Assembly: GCF_002855515.1 (NCBI RefSeq)
Contig: NZ_PKRP01000007.1
Coordinates: 248,001 to 312,000 of the forward strand
DNA length: 64,000 nucleotides
Origin: Rhizobium sp. TH135
GTDB lineage: Bacteria; Pseudomonadota; Alphaproteobacteria; Rhizobiales; Rhizobiaceae
Direction of reading: 5' to 3'
Positions 35,703 to 44,251 of this stretch are shown piece after piece; positions within the stretch are counted from its first letter, which is position 1, and each line of letters begins with the position of its first letter. Below the pieces are notes generated by a model. It was not told the DNA's origin and searched no databases. It saw only the letters and a program-made list of their open reading frames with translations. The translations under genes and the position numbers were made by a program.

Positions 35703-36622
35703 GCATGACTGAACTGACACTGGGCCCCGTCTACTATCTCTGGGACGGCCCGAAATGGCGGGATTTCTATTATCAGATCGCAGACGAAGCGCCCGTGGAT
35801 CACATTATCCTCGGCGAGACTATCTGCTCCAAACGGCAGCATTTCATCGAGCCATACTTGGCAGACGTGGTGGAGCGCCTGGAACGGGCGGGAAAGTCGG
35901 TGGCCTTTTCCTCGCTGGCGCTAATCACCTTGGAGCGAGAAAGTCGGATCGTGAAAGAGCTGATCGAGACGTCGGACTACCCCATCGAGGTAAACGACCT
36001 CTCCGCCATCGGCCTGATCAAGGGCCGCCGGCACCTCGTCGGACCCTTGGTCAATGTCTATAATGGCCCAACCGCGCGCTTGCTAGCACAACGGGGGGCA
36101 GACCGTATCTGTCTTCCGCCGGAACTTCCCTTTAGCTCGATCGCCAGGATCGCCGCCGACGCGCCGGATGTGGCTCTCGAAGTGATGGTATTCGGTCGCA
36201 TGCCGCTTGCCATATCGGCTCGCTGCGCCCATGCCCGTTCCAAGGGCAGGATCAAGGACAACTGCCAGTTCGTCTGTGGCGAGGAGCCGGACGGCCTGTC
36301 AATCAGGACACTCGATCGCCAGTCATTCCTGGTGCTCAATGGCGTGCAGACAATGTCGCATACGTGCCAACTCCTGCTCAGCGAACTTAAGGACTTGCAA
36401 GAGGCCGGGGTCAATGCCTTCCGTCTCTCACCACAGGACTGCGACATGGCGCGCATCGCCGCCATCTTCCACGAAACGCTGTCGGGCAGCATGGAACCCC
36501 AAGAGGCCGTCGAACTGATCGGGCATACTTATCCCAAAGCCAAGTTCTCCAACGGCTTTCATCACGGGCGAGAGGGAGCTGGCTGGGTATCGCAGGCGAA
36601 AAGCAATGCCCATGCGCCATAA
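35699..36622 (+). CDS. ubiV: UbiV, U32-family partner of UbiU
   Basis: A 307-residue U32-family protein. Candidate 4Fe-4S cysteines are Cys43 in GETICSKRQ and the three of SARCAH, DNCQ and FVCG, matching the UbiV pattern of one early and three late cysteines. It starts inside the ubiU stop (ATGA); a second ATG at 35705 with GGAG nine bases upstream is also possible. It completes the ubiTUV operon, which would let the cell make ubiquinone during denitrification. Confidence 0.93.
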   Translation: MSMTELTLGPVYYLWDGPKWRDFYYQIADEAPVDHIILGETICSKRQHFIEPYLADVVERLERAGKSVAFSSLALITLERESRIVKELIETSDYPIEVNDLSAIGLIKGRRHLVGPLVNVYNGPTARLLAQRGADRICLPPELPFSSIARIAADAPDVALEVMVFGRMPLAISARCAHARSKGRIKDNCQFVCGEEPDGLSIRTLDRQSFLVLNGVQTMSHTCQLLLSELKDLQEAGVNAFRLSPQDCDMARIAAIFHETLSGSMEPQEAVELIGHTYPKAKFSNGFHHGREGAGWVSQAKSNAHAP

Positions 36623-36650
36623 CGCGCGAGGGAGTGCGAGCACATCTTGT

Positions 36651-36664
36651 TTGCGAAAGCGCAA
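36651..36664. promoter_or_regulatory. Perfectly symmetric NnrR-type box upstream of ytfE/dnrN
   Basis: TTGCGAAAGCGCAA has two exact arms, TTGCG and CGCAA, around four bases. It ends 75 bases before the chosen start. It is the most symmetric of the TTGCG-type sites in the window and suggests the local consensus. Confidence 0.75.
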
Positions 36665-36739
36665 CGACCAGATAGGCATTCCTCACCATAGTCGGCACCA
36701 CAGCGATCACGCATTGAAGCGCAAAGCAAGGTGAACTCG

Positions 36740-37402
36740 ATGGAACTTTACGCAAGCCAGACGGTCGGAAAGATTGCGACCTCCCTCCCCGGTGCAGCCG
36801 CACTTTTCCGCCGTCACGGCATCAGTTTCTGCTGCGGTGGCTCAGATAGCATCGAGGTTGCGGCTGAAGCCGCAGGACTCTCGCCGGAAACCCTGGTGGA
36901 CGAATTGCAGGGCCTTGTCGACGCCGCCTCGACAGAAGCACCGGATGGAACTGCCGATCTGATCAAGCACCTCAGGACACGCTACCACGACACCCACCGC
37001 GCAGAACTCATCTCGCTGATCCCGCTTGCGGCAAAGGTCGAGCGGGTGCATGGCGACCACCCCGATGCACCGATCGGCCTGGCAAATCTGCTGGAGCGCA
37101 TCCAGAGCGACCTACACAGCCACATGCATCGCGAGGAGCTCATGCTCTTCCCGCTCATGGAACGCGGCGACCATCAAGCTCTGACGAGACCCATCGAACA
37201 GATGCGCCACGAACATGACGTAGAGGCCGGGCATCTGGCAGAACTCGAGCACGTGACAGGCGGATTTCATCTGCCGGACGGCGCATGCAATTCATGGCGC
37301 GCGCTTTACGCAGGGGCGAAGAAATTCGCCGACGATCTGGTCCAGCACATGCATCTGGAAAATGAAGTCCTCTTTCCACGCTTTACCGGCGGGACCCTCT
37401 AA
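36740..37402 (+). CDS. ytfE: YtfE/DnrN (RIC) di-iron protein for repair of iron centres
   Basis: A 220-residue di-iron protein induced by NO that repairs damaged Fe-S clusters; it is also called DnrN, NorA or ScdA. The N-terminal ScdA domain has HGISFCCGGSDS with the cysteine pair. The C-terminal hemerythrin-like domain carries ligands in RYHDTHRAEL, HSHMHREELMLFP, MRHEHDVE and HMHLENEVLFP. AAGGTGA precedes the ATG at 36740; a GTG at 36731 is possible. A perfect TTGCG-N4-CGCAA palindrome lies upstream. Confidence 0.95.
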   Translation: MELYASQTVGKIATSLPGAAALFRRHGISFCCGGSDSIEVAAEAAGLSPETLVDELQGLVDAASTEAPDGTADLIKHLRTRYHDTHRAELISLIPLAAKVERVHGDHPDAPIGLANLLERIQSDLHSHMHREELMLFPLMERGDHQALTRPIEQMRHEHDVEAGHLAELEHVTGGFHLPDGACNSWRALYAGAKKFADDLVQHMHLENEVLFPRFTGGTL

Positions 37403-37428
37403 AACAAACCTATCGAGGATGAGGGATC

Positions 37429-37638
37429 ATGCGGAAGAACCGAAAGCCGGACCGAGGTATAGACCGCGACAGGTTTCATTCTCCAGTCGTTTTTAGATCG
37501 CGGCGTGAGCGAGCCTGTGACACCATCTGCGACATGCATGAATGCGTAATCAGTGGCTGCGCCGGACCCGAGGCGGTCGCCTATCTCATGGAACGACTGC
37601 TGTCACTTGATCCTCGATATACAGGCGGCAGGCGATGA
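37429..37638 (+). CDS. Possible small hypothetical protein
   Basis: A 69-residue open frame with a good ribosome-binding site (GAGGATGAGGG) before the ATG. The product is basic at the N-terminus and has three cysteines in the middle (CDTICDMHEC). No family is recognised. It could be chance; the ribosome-binding site is the only positive sign. Confidence 0.3.
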   Translation: MRKNRKPDRGIDRDRFHSPVVFRSRRERACDTICDMHECVISGCAGPEAVAYLMERLLSLDPRYTGGRR

Positions 37639-37761
37639 TCGGCCCGTCATGCCATCCGCTCAATTGCGCCTGGAGTTTGCGCGTAAATGTGCAGTTCGCG
37701 CTTCAAATCCCCATCAAACCTGCGTTGGATTGACGCACGCTGAGGTTTATTTGTTCGACGC

Positions 37762-37775
37762 TTGGCATTCGTCAA
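37762..37775. promoter_or_regulatory. Possible NnrR-type box upstream of the NIT chemoreceptor
   Basis: TTGGCATTCGTCAA fits the TTG-N8-CAA core but has a GC rather than CG or TG next to the TTG. It lies 89 or 119 bases before the two possible starts. Support is weaker than for the other sites. Confidence 0.35.
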
Positions 37776-37894
37776 ACCGAGCCAGAATGCGTTAGGCGGG
37801 TTTTTACCTCATCACCTCAATTCTCGCTAAAATCACATCGTATCATGATGTTACGATATTCGGCATGATGCCCCAGCTCAGGACAACCTGTAAG

Positions 37895-40087
37895 ATGCGC
37901 ATCACCGACTTTTCGATCAGCAAACGCCTCTGGCTAGCGATCATGATCCCCCTGGTTGCAGCACTCACCCTTGCCTCGATGGAGTTTCTAAGCTTGTGGG
38001 GTTCCTACCGGCAGATGCAGACCGTCGTCAAAGTGAGCGAGAACATCGCGGCGATGGGCGAGCTGATCCACGTCCTTCAAGGAGAGCGGGGACACAGCGC
38101 TGGATACATCGGATCAAAGGGCAGGACGGACAAGCAACCGCTTGTGACGGCGCGTCAGTCGACGGATGCGGCTCTGGCAAAATTGCCAGATCTCGCTGAT
38201 GCCTTGGCGGAATTCAAAAACGCGGAGCTTACCCGTCGCTGGAGCTTCGTGCAGGACACATTGAAAAGCCTCGCCGACACAAGACGATCTATAGACAATC
38301 TGTCCTTCACCGGAAAACAGTGCTTCGACTTCTATAGCGGCCTGATCGGTGAGCTCTCGGGCCTCGCCTCGGAACTGTCCCTCCAGGGTGTCGGGTCGAG
38401 GATCGCGGCCGAAATGATTGCCTATAACCTGCTCATGCAGGCAAAGGAGATCGCAGGCCAGGAACGCGCAATCGGCAACACCTTCATCACCTCAGGCAAC
38501 ATTGACCCCGAGCGCATCGCTCCCTTTGCCCGCATGGCTGGCGCGCAGAATGTGTTGATCGATAATTTCCTCGCCCTGCAACAGAAGGAATGGCAATCCG
38601 CCTACGCTTCGCAGCTATCCATTCCCGCATCGAAGGAGATCGAAGCCACGCGGTCGACCTTGATTGGGATTGGTTCAACAGCGGCCAGTGATTTGAGTGC
38701 TGATCGCTGGTTTGCAGCCGCCAGTCAGCGCATTGACGCAATGAAGGCTCTGGAGACGGCAAGCCTCGAACGTCTCGCCAGCGAGGCACGCGCCATCGCC
38801 GCAGCCGCATTCACTCGCCTCGGAACGGTTTTGATCCTTTGCATCGCCGGGGCCATTCTGGTCATTACCTTGTCGATGTTCCTGGCAGGAACCATCAGCC
38901 GTCCTCTGAAGGCACTCGTCAATTCAATGCGCAGATTGGCGGAGGGCTACCTCGAACCTACCGGGCAATCTGCCGACCGTAAGGACGAAGTCGGAGACAT
39001 GGTCAAAGCGGTAGAAGTCTTTAGACTTGCCGCCATCCGCAATCGCGAACTGGAGCTTGAGGCAGAGCGTGCGCGCGAACAGGCCGAACGCGACCGAGTT
39101 GACATGCAAATCGCAGCAGAGGCAGAGGCCGAAGCGCGTGTGAACAAGGCGACGGGAACGCTGGCCCAGGCCTTGAGGAAACTTGCTGCTGGCGACCTTC
39201 TTTGCGAGGTGAACGAAGCCTTCGCACCGCAGTTCGAAGACCTTCGCCATGACTTCAATCGCTCGGTGGTGCAGTTGCGGCGAGCGTTGGTTGGTGTTGG
39301 CCAATCGGTCAAGACCGTCACCGGCGGAGCATCCGAAGTTTCTTCAGCATCGGATGACCTGTCGAAGCGCACCGAGCAGCAGGCCGCCTCGCTTGAAGAG
39401 ACGGCCGCTGCACTCGAACAGATCACAGCAAATGTGACAGCCACGTCCAGACGCTCAGATTTGGCCCGCAGCGTGACGAAGCGCGCACGCGAAAGGGCAA
39501 ATCGATCAGGTGAAGTGGTACGAAACGCCGTGGCGGCGATGGACAAGATAGAGCAGGCATCGAGCCAGATCAGCCAAATTATCGATGTGATCGACCAGAT
39601 TGCCTTCCAGACAAACCTGCTCGCTCTCAATGCGGGCGTCGAGGCAGCCCGCGCCGGCGAGGCCGGCAAAGGGTTTGCCGTGGTTGCGCAGGAAGTCCGG
39701 GAGCTGGCACAACGTTCGGCACAGGCAGCCCGGGAAATCTCAGGACTGATCGGTAATTCTGAACTAGCTGTTCGGCAAGGCGTTGAGCTGGTTTCCGAGA
39801 CCGGTACCGGACTGGCCGAGATTGACGAGCTCGTGCAGGAAGCAGCAAGCCATGTGGATGCCATCGCCATTGCAGCCCAGGAACAGGCGGCCGGCCTTTC
39901 GCAGGTCAATGTCGCGGTGAACCATCTGGATCAATCGACACAACAGAACGCGGCCATGGTGGAAGAGATGAACGCTGCTGGCGCAGCCTTAGCCAGCGAA
40001 AGCGCCACTCTTCAGAGCCTGCTTCTTGGCTTCCGTTTGACCTCACCTTCCGACGGCAACGTCGTGCCAGAAAGAATGAGGGCCTGA
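37895..40087 (+). CDS. Methyl-accepting chemotaxis protein with periplasmic NIT domain
   Basis: A 730-residue chemoreceptor. Order: membrane helix (residues about 12-34), a helical periplasmic NIT-type nitrate/nitrite-sensing domain marked by [22 protein letters not shown] and a long helical bundle, a second membrane helix ([21 protein letters not shown]), HAMP ([17 protein letters not shown]), then the signalling domain with [19 protein letters not shown] and [19 protein letters not shown] domains sense nitrate or nitrite in several bacterial receptors, and a denitrification neighbourhood fits. No CheR-docking pentapeptide is visible at the end. The start may be 37865 or 37895; neither has a strong ribosome-binding site. 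Confidence 0.85.
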   Translation: MRITDFSISKRLWLAIMIPLVAALTLASMEFLSLWGSYRQMQTVVKVSENIAAMGELIHVLQGERGHSAGYIGSKGRTDKQPLVTARQSTDAALAKLPDLADALAEFKNAELTRRWSFVQDTLKSLADTRRSIDNLSFTGKQCFDFYSGLIGELSGLASELSLQGVGSRIAAEMIAYNLLMQAKEIAGQERAIGNTFITSGNIDPERIAPFARMAGAQNVLIDNFLALQQKEWQSAYASQLSIPASKEIEATRSTLIGIGSTAASDLSADRWFAAASQRIDAMKALETASLERLASEARAIAAAAFTRLGTVLILCIAGAILVITLSMFLAGTISRPLKALVNSMRRLAEGYLEPTGQSADRKDEVGDMVKAVEVFRLAAIRNRELELEAERAREQAERDRVDMQIAAEAEAEARVNKATGTLAQALRKLAAGDLLCEVNEAFAPQFEDLRHDFNRSVVQLRRALVGVGQSVKTVTGGASEVSSASDDLSKRTEQQAASLEETAAALEQITANVTATSRRSDLARSVTKRARERANRSGEVVRNAVAAMDKIEQASSQISQIIDVIDQIAFQTNLLALNAGVEAARAGEAGKGFAVVAQEVRELAQRSAQAAREISGLIGNSELAVRQGVELVSETGTGLAEIDELVQEAASHVDAIAIAAQEQAAGLSQVNVAVNHLDQSTQQNAAMVEEMNAAGAALASESATLQSLLLGFRLTSPSDGNVVPERMRA

Positions 40088-40174
40088 GTCGACGGAGGGA
40101 CGGACGACGGCGGTGCGCAGCCGACATTCATGGCGTTCGTAGCTCCCCGCGCAGGCTCTATCTTGCAGATGCCA

Positions 40175-41353
40175 TCAAACTTCTGCTCTGGCGATCCCTC
40201 GGGCCATCGCGGCGATGAGGTCGGTTCTGGTGACAATACCGATGAGTTTGCCGTATTCCAGAATGGGTACGGCATCGACATCTGTATCGCCCATCAAAGG
40301 CAGCAAGGCTCCGAGCGGCGTGTTTGCAACAGCGCGAGGGACCGTGACACTCATGATGTCGATTGCGAGGACTGGTTTATCCCTTTCGGGGTCGATCAGC
40401 CTTCGCAGAGCGGGGATGAGACCTCGATCAAGACGAAGTGCGTCTTCTCTTGCCCGGCTGATGAGATGCCTCTGGAAGATAATGCCAAGAAATCGCTGTT
40501 CATCGTCGACTACGGGCAGCGATGTGAAACGATGGCGCCGGAAGAGATCCGCGACCGTGCCCAAATCTGTGTTTGCCTTCACGGTGATCAGGTTCGAGGA
40601 CATGATAGCGCCCGCAGTTGGAGTGCCGGTGTGGTGCGCTGCTGCCTGGAGCTCTGCTGCACCGATAAGGCGTGCCAAATCTTCAACGCCGAGGTTGAAT
40701 GACTGTCGATAGCGTTGAAGGATGTCGCTTAGCTCAGCCTCGGAGAGGCCCAGCCGTTCGACGGCAATCCTATCCGCTGTGCCGTGCCTGTTTTGCTGGT
40801 CAAATTGACGAAATGGATAGCGACGCCCTGTGAGCCTGGCATAGGCGATCGCAATCAGGACGAGGCTTGCAGTGCCCGTCGCAATCGGCGCAAGCGCGAA
40901 CCAGAAGCCAAGGTGCTCCACAGCTTCCGGGCTCATGGCAGCCGTCATGGCCACTGCTCCTGCCGGCGGATGAACTGCCCGCAGCATGATTGTCACAAAG
41001 ATCGCAATCGAAACAGCAAGGCCGATCCGTAACGTCGGCTCGTGGAAGAACAGCGAGATTGCAACGCCAACAAGAGCCGCGACAGTATTGCCGATGACAG
41101 CAGACCATGGCTGAGCAAGCGGACTGTTGGGAACGGCAAACACAAGAACGGCAGTCGCGCCCAGCGGTGCGACGAGGTAGAGGCCATTTTCGAGATCGAC
41201 GCCGGGAGACAGCAAGAAATAACCGGAGAGCCAAAGCCCGATGAAAGCTCCAAGGCCCGCGCGCAGAGCCTCCATTGGAGCCGTGCCAGTCACTGCCGGC
41301 CCAAATGAACGTAAGAACTGCAATTGAATATTCCCGATCGATCGAGAGCACAA
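40175..41353 (-). CDS. HPP-family membrane protein with two CBS domains
   Basis: A 392-residue protein. The N-terminal half is an HPP domain of four or five membrane helices with the signature RAVHPPAGAVAM. The C-terminal half holds two CBS repeats (GAIMSSNLITVKANTDLGTV ... LPVVDDEQRFLGII; IMSVTVPRAVANTPLGALL ... VPILEYGKLIGIVTRTDL), which usually bind adenosine nucleotides. HPP proteins transport nitrite in some cyanobacteria and plant plastids, so energy-gated nitrite movement is a reasonable guess. The frame begins with TTG at 41353; a TTG 11 codons later is also possible. It is convergent with the chemoreceptor. Confidence 0.82.
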   Translation of the reverse strand: MCSRSIGNIQLQFLRSFGPAVTGTAPMEALRAGLGAFIGLWLSGYFLLSPGVDLENGLYLVAPLGATAVLVFAVPNSPLAQPWSAVIGNTVAALVGVAISLFFHEPTLRIGLAVSIAIFVTIMLRAVHPPAGAVAMTAAMSPEAVEHLGFWFALAPIATGTASLVLIAIAYARLTGRRYPFRQFDQQNRHGTADRIAVERLGLSEAELSDILQRYRQSFNLGVEDLARLIGAAELQAAAHHTGTPTAGAIMSSNLITVKANTDLGTVADLFRRHRFTSLPVVDDEQRFLGIIFQRHLISRAREDALRLDRGLIPALRRLIDPERDKPVLAIDIMSVTVPRAVANTPLGALLPLMGDTDVDAVPILEYGKLIGIVTRTDLIAAMARGIARAEV

Positions 41354-41911
41354 ACTTTCAGCAAATGATCAGAATTTCAACCGGCCACCAGCGCTCCGAG
41401 CCACCGTAATTCGAAGATGGGGCCATATGCCGTCCATGGGACAGGTTTAAGGGCCAATTCCGCTCCTTAGAAGCTGTGTGACCTCGCGCTATTGACGTGA
41501 TGAGCTCAGTCTTGAATCCTTGGGGCGGATGCCCTGCTTTCAGTGATGCTCATCCGTAGTGCTCTTGAACGGATACGAACCGCCGACCCGCCATCACGTC
41601 GGATGCATGCAGGCAGGAAAACGAGGCAGATCAAGCATCTGGTTTAGTTGAGATGTCCGGAAAGGGGCCGGGTGCCGACTGGCGGCTTTGGAGCACTTGA
41701 CCGCGAAAGCGGATGCCCGTCGATTAGCCGGCGAGCGCGGGCGATAAGCCTACAGAGACCGGTAGGCGTCTCGCGCGTCAACAGACGTTGAACATGTCCC
41801 AGCGGTTCACAAGCCATTGTTTGAGGGACGGGCAAAGACTTTGCATTTCTGACAGACTACCTTCGATTGCAGGCCGCATTTAATGGGATATAGTCGGACT
41901 CTGGAGGGGCA
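41354..41911. other. Intergenic region upstream of the OLD-UvrD pair
   Basis: A 558-base gap with no supported gene. Short minus-strand frames lack ribosome-binding sites and family features. The stretch around 41640-41740 resembles decayed mobile-element flank by eye but cannot be assigned to an element. It marks the left edge of the likely defence island. Confidence 0.45.
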
Positions 41912-44251
41912 ATGCACATCGAATTTGTTGAAATTGGAAATTTCAGAAAGCTGATTTCGACGAGAATTGGACTGTCGGCTGACAAGACTGTTTTCGTTGG
42001 CGCAAATAACAGCGGAAAGACCTCGGCAATCACAGCGCTGCGTTACTTTCTCGTCGATCGCGAACGTAGCAGCTTTTGCTTCAACGATTTCACGCTGTCC
42101 CATTGGCCGGGCATTGACGCGATGGGGGCTGATTGGGAGGCGGCCCACGTTGCTCAGCACGCGTTGCCAGAACCGGAATGGGATGCGTTTCTACCCTTTC
42201 TCGACGTTTGGATGCAGGTGGAAGAAAACGAGGTCCACTACGTTCAGGGCATCTTGCCGACGCTGGATTGGGCGGGCGGCCGCCTTGGGGTTCGCGTCAG
42301 GTACGAACCAAAGGATCGATTGCAACTCCAGAAGGACTATCTAACGGTGCGTGCCGATGCCCGCGATCTGCAAACGGCGGGCGCCGCGCTTGCCGAAGAA
42401 AAAGGTCAGGATGCGGCGCAGTTTCAGGTCGCGATTTGGCCGCAGACTCTGGTCGAATTTCTGCAACGCCGCGTCACGCGCTACTTCACGATCCACACTT
42501 ACGTGCTGGACCCGACGGCGTGCGTTGATCCGCTGCACGGTCGGGCTCAGCCTCAGCTCCTGAACGGCAGCGAGCCCATTGATGGCGACCCATTCAAGGG
42601 CCTTATTCGGATTGACGAGATAAGCGCGCAGCGCGGCTTTGGCCACGCCGGCGAAAGCAACGTCGACGAAGGCGAAGCGTCAGTAGCAGGCTCAACGTCT
42701 CGCAAACTGTCGTCCCAGCTCCGGCAATACTACACGAGCCACCTTGATCCATATGAGAGCCCGGATGCCAAAGACCTTCTTGCGCTCAAGGCAATCGAGG
42801 AAGCCCAAGAGGCATTCAATGTACGTCTCAGCGATGGCTTTGAAAGCCCGCTCAAAGAAATGCACACGCTTGGCTATCCCGGCGTAACAGATCCCAAAAT
42901 CAATATCTCAACGCGCCTGAGGCCCGTCGAGGGCCTCAACCACGACACCGCCGTGCGATTTGTCGTGCCGATGCAGTCGGGCGGCGCTTCAATCCAATTG
43001 TATCTGCCCGAAGATTCCAACGGTCTCGGCTATCAGAACCTCATTTCCATGGTGTTTCGCCTGATGGCGTTTCGCGACAGCTGGATGAGGGTTGGAAAAG
43101 CCCAAAGCAAGGCGTCCGATGACGCCATTATTCCTCCGCTACATCTTGTCTTGATCGAAGAGCCCGAGGTGCATTTGCACACACAGGTGCAACAGGTTTT
43201 TATCCGGCAGGCCCATAAAATACTTCGAAATCACGACCTGCTGCGGGACAGTTTGAATTTCGTGACGCAAATGGTGGTGAGCACCCATTCGAGCCACATT
43301 GCCCACGAATGCCACTTTGACTCGCTGCGCTACTTCCGACGGCTCCCGGCCAGCGAGCATGCTATCCCAACATCGTGCGTGGTGAACGTCGGTGAGGCTT
43401 TCGGCGGCGAGCAAGAAACCAAGCGCTTCGTGACCCGTTACTTAAAAGTCACCCATTGCGATCTGTTTTTTGCCGACGCAGCCGTGCTGATCGAAGGACC
43501 AGCCGAGCGCATTCTCGTTCCGCATTTCGTGAACTCTCATAACGAGTTTAATAAGCTAGCCGAGAGCTACATCACCTGGCTCGAAATCGGCGGGAGCCAT
43601 GCCCACAAGCTACGGAGCCTCATCGAGAAGATCGGGCTGACAACGCTTGTCGTGACCGATATCGATTCTCAGGACACGATGGCATTGAGTGCGGTTCCCG
43701 CACGTGGGGCAAACTACACCACACGCAACCACACGCTTAAAACGTGGTGGCCCGAGATTGAGGAATTGGATGCGCTGCTGGACAAGCCCGAGGCCGAGAA
43801 ATCCAAGTACTATGCTGCAGAACAATTTACGCTCCGCGTTGCGTACCAGTGTCCTATCGAGATCGAATTCAAGGGTGCCGTATCGGAGGCATTAGCCTAT
43901 ACGCTGGAAGACGCGATCGTGGTCAGCAACATCGAGTTGTTCGCCACACTTCCAGGTACCGGTCTCATTGCAAAATTCCGAACAGCTATCGCCGATAGTG
44001 TGGATTTCGCGGCGCTGAGCACGGCCATGAAAGATGCCTTGAAGGGCGGCAGCAAAGCGGAGTTCGCACTCGACCTTCTTGAGATCGACAACCCCAGCGA
44101 TCTGAAACCTCCCAAATACATTCGCGAAGGCTTGCTATGGCTGGCCTCACAGCTTGAGCAGAAGCAGACCGAATTGGGGCTTGTCGCGATAGCGCCGTCA
44201 GAAGCTGAGGCAATCGCCGATGTCGACTCTGGCAATGGGGATGCCGCATGA
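41912..44251 (+). CDS. OLD-family ATPase / TOPRIM nuclease (Gabija GajA-like)
   Basis: A 779-residue protein with an SMC-like ABC ATPase head and a C-terminal TOPRIM domain. Walker A is GANNSGKTS (residues 30-38); the Walker B region is LIEEPEVHLH (Glu416, Glu417), followed by VVSTHSSHIAHE. The TOPRIM residues are Glu528 in LIEGPAE and Asp583/Asp585 in VTDIDS. Together with the overlapping UvrD-like gene this is a class 2 OLD layout, as in Gabija anti-phage defence, where GajA nicks DNA when nucleotides fall. It is about 200 residues longer than typical GajA, mostly between the ATPase motifs, so it may be a divergent type. Confidence 0.88.
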   Translation: MHIEFVEIGNFRKLISTRIGLSADKTVFVGANNSGKTSAITALRYFLVDRERSSFCFNDFTLSHWPGIDAMGADWEAAHVAQHALPEPEWDAFLPFLDVWMQVEENEVHYVQGILPTLDWAGGRLGVRVRYEPKDRLQLQKDYLTVRADARDLQTAGAALAEEKGQDAAQFQVAIWPQTLVEFLQRRVTRYFTIHTYVLDPTACVDPLHGRAQPQLLNGSEPIDGDPFKGLIRIDEISAQRGFGHAGESNVDEGEASVAGSTSRKLSSQLRQYYTSHLDPYESPDAKDLLALKAIEEAQEAFNVRLSDGFESPLKEMHTLGYPGVTDPKINISTRLRPVEGLNHDTAVRFVVPMQSGGASIQLYLPEDSNGLGYQNLISMVFRLMAFRDSWMRVGKAQSKASDDAIIPPLHLVLIEEPEVHLHTQVQQVFIRQAHKILRNHDLLRDSLNFVTQMVVSTHSSHIAHECHFDSLRYFRRLPASEHAIPTSCVVNVGEAFGGEQETKRFVTRYLKVTHCDLFFADAAVLIEGPAERILVPHFVNSHNEFNKLAESYITWLEIGGSHAHKLRSLIEKIGLTTLVVTDIDSQDTMALSAVPARGANYTTRNHTLKTWWPEIEELDALLDKPEAEKSKYYAAEQFTLRVAYQCPIEIEFKGAVSEALAYTLEDAIVVSNIELFATLPGTGLIAKFRTAIADSVDFAALSTAMKDALKGGSKAEFALDLLEIDNPSDLKPPKYIREGLLWLASQLEQKQTELGLVAIAPSEAEAIADVDSGNGDAA

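Larger units (their letters stand above)
37403..37894. other. Intergenic region before the NIT-domain chemoreceptor
   Basis: This gap holds one possible small gene (listed separately) and a TTG-N8-CAA site at 37762-37775. No RNA gene or repeat was recognised. Confidence 0.5.

Noticed and set aside
34722-36622. Peptidase U32 function for the two ubi genes
   Set aside because: The family name suggests proteases, but the Fe-S cysteine patterns and the ubiT/ubiD/ubiX neighbours match UbiU and UbiV.
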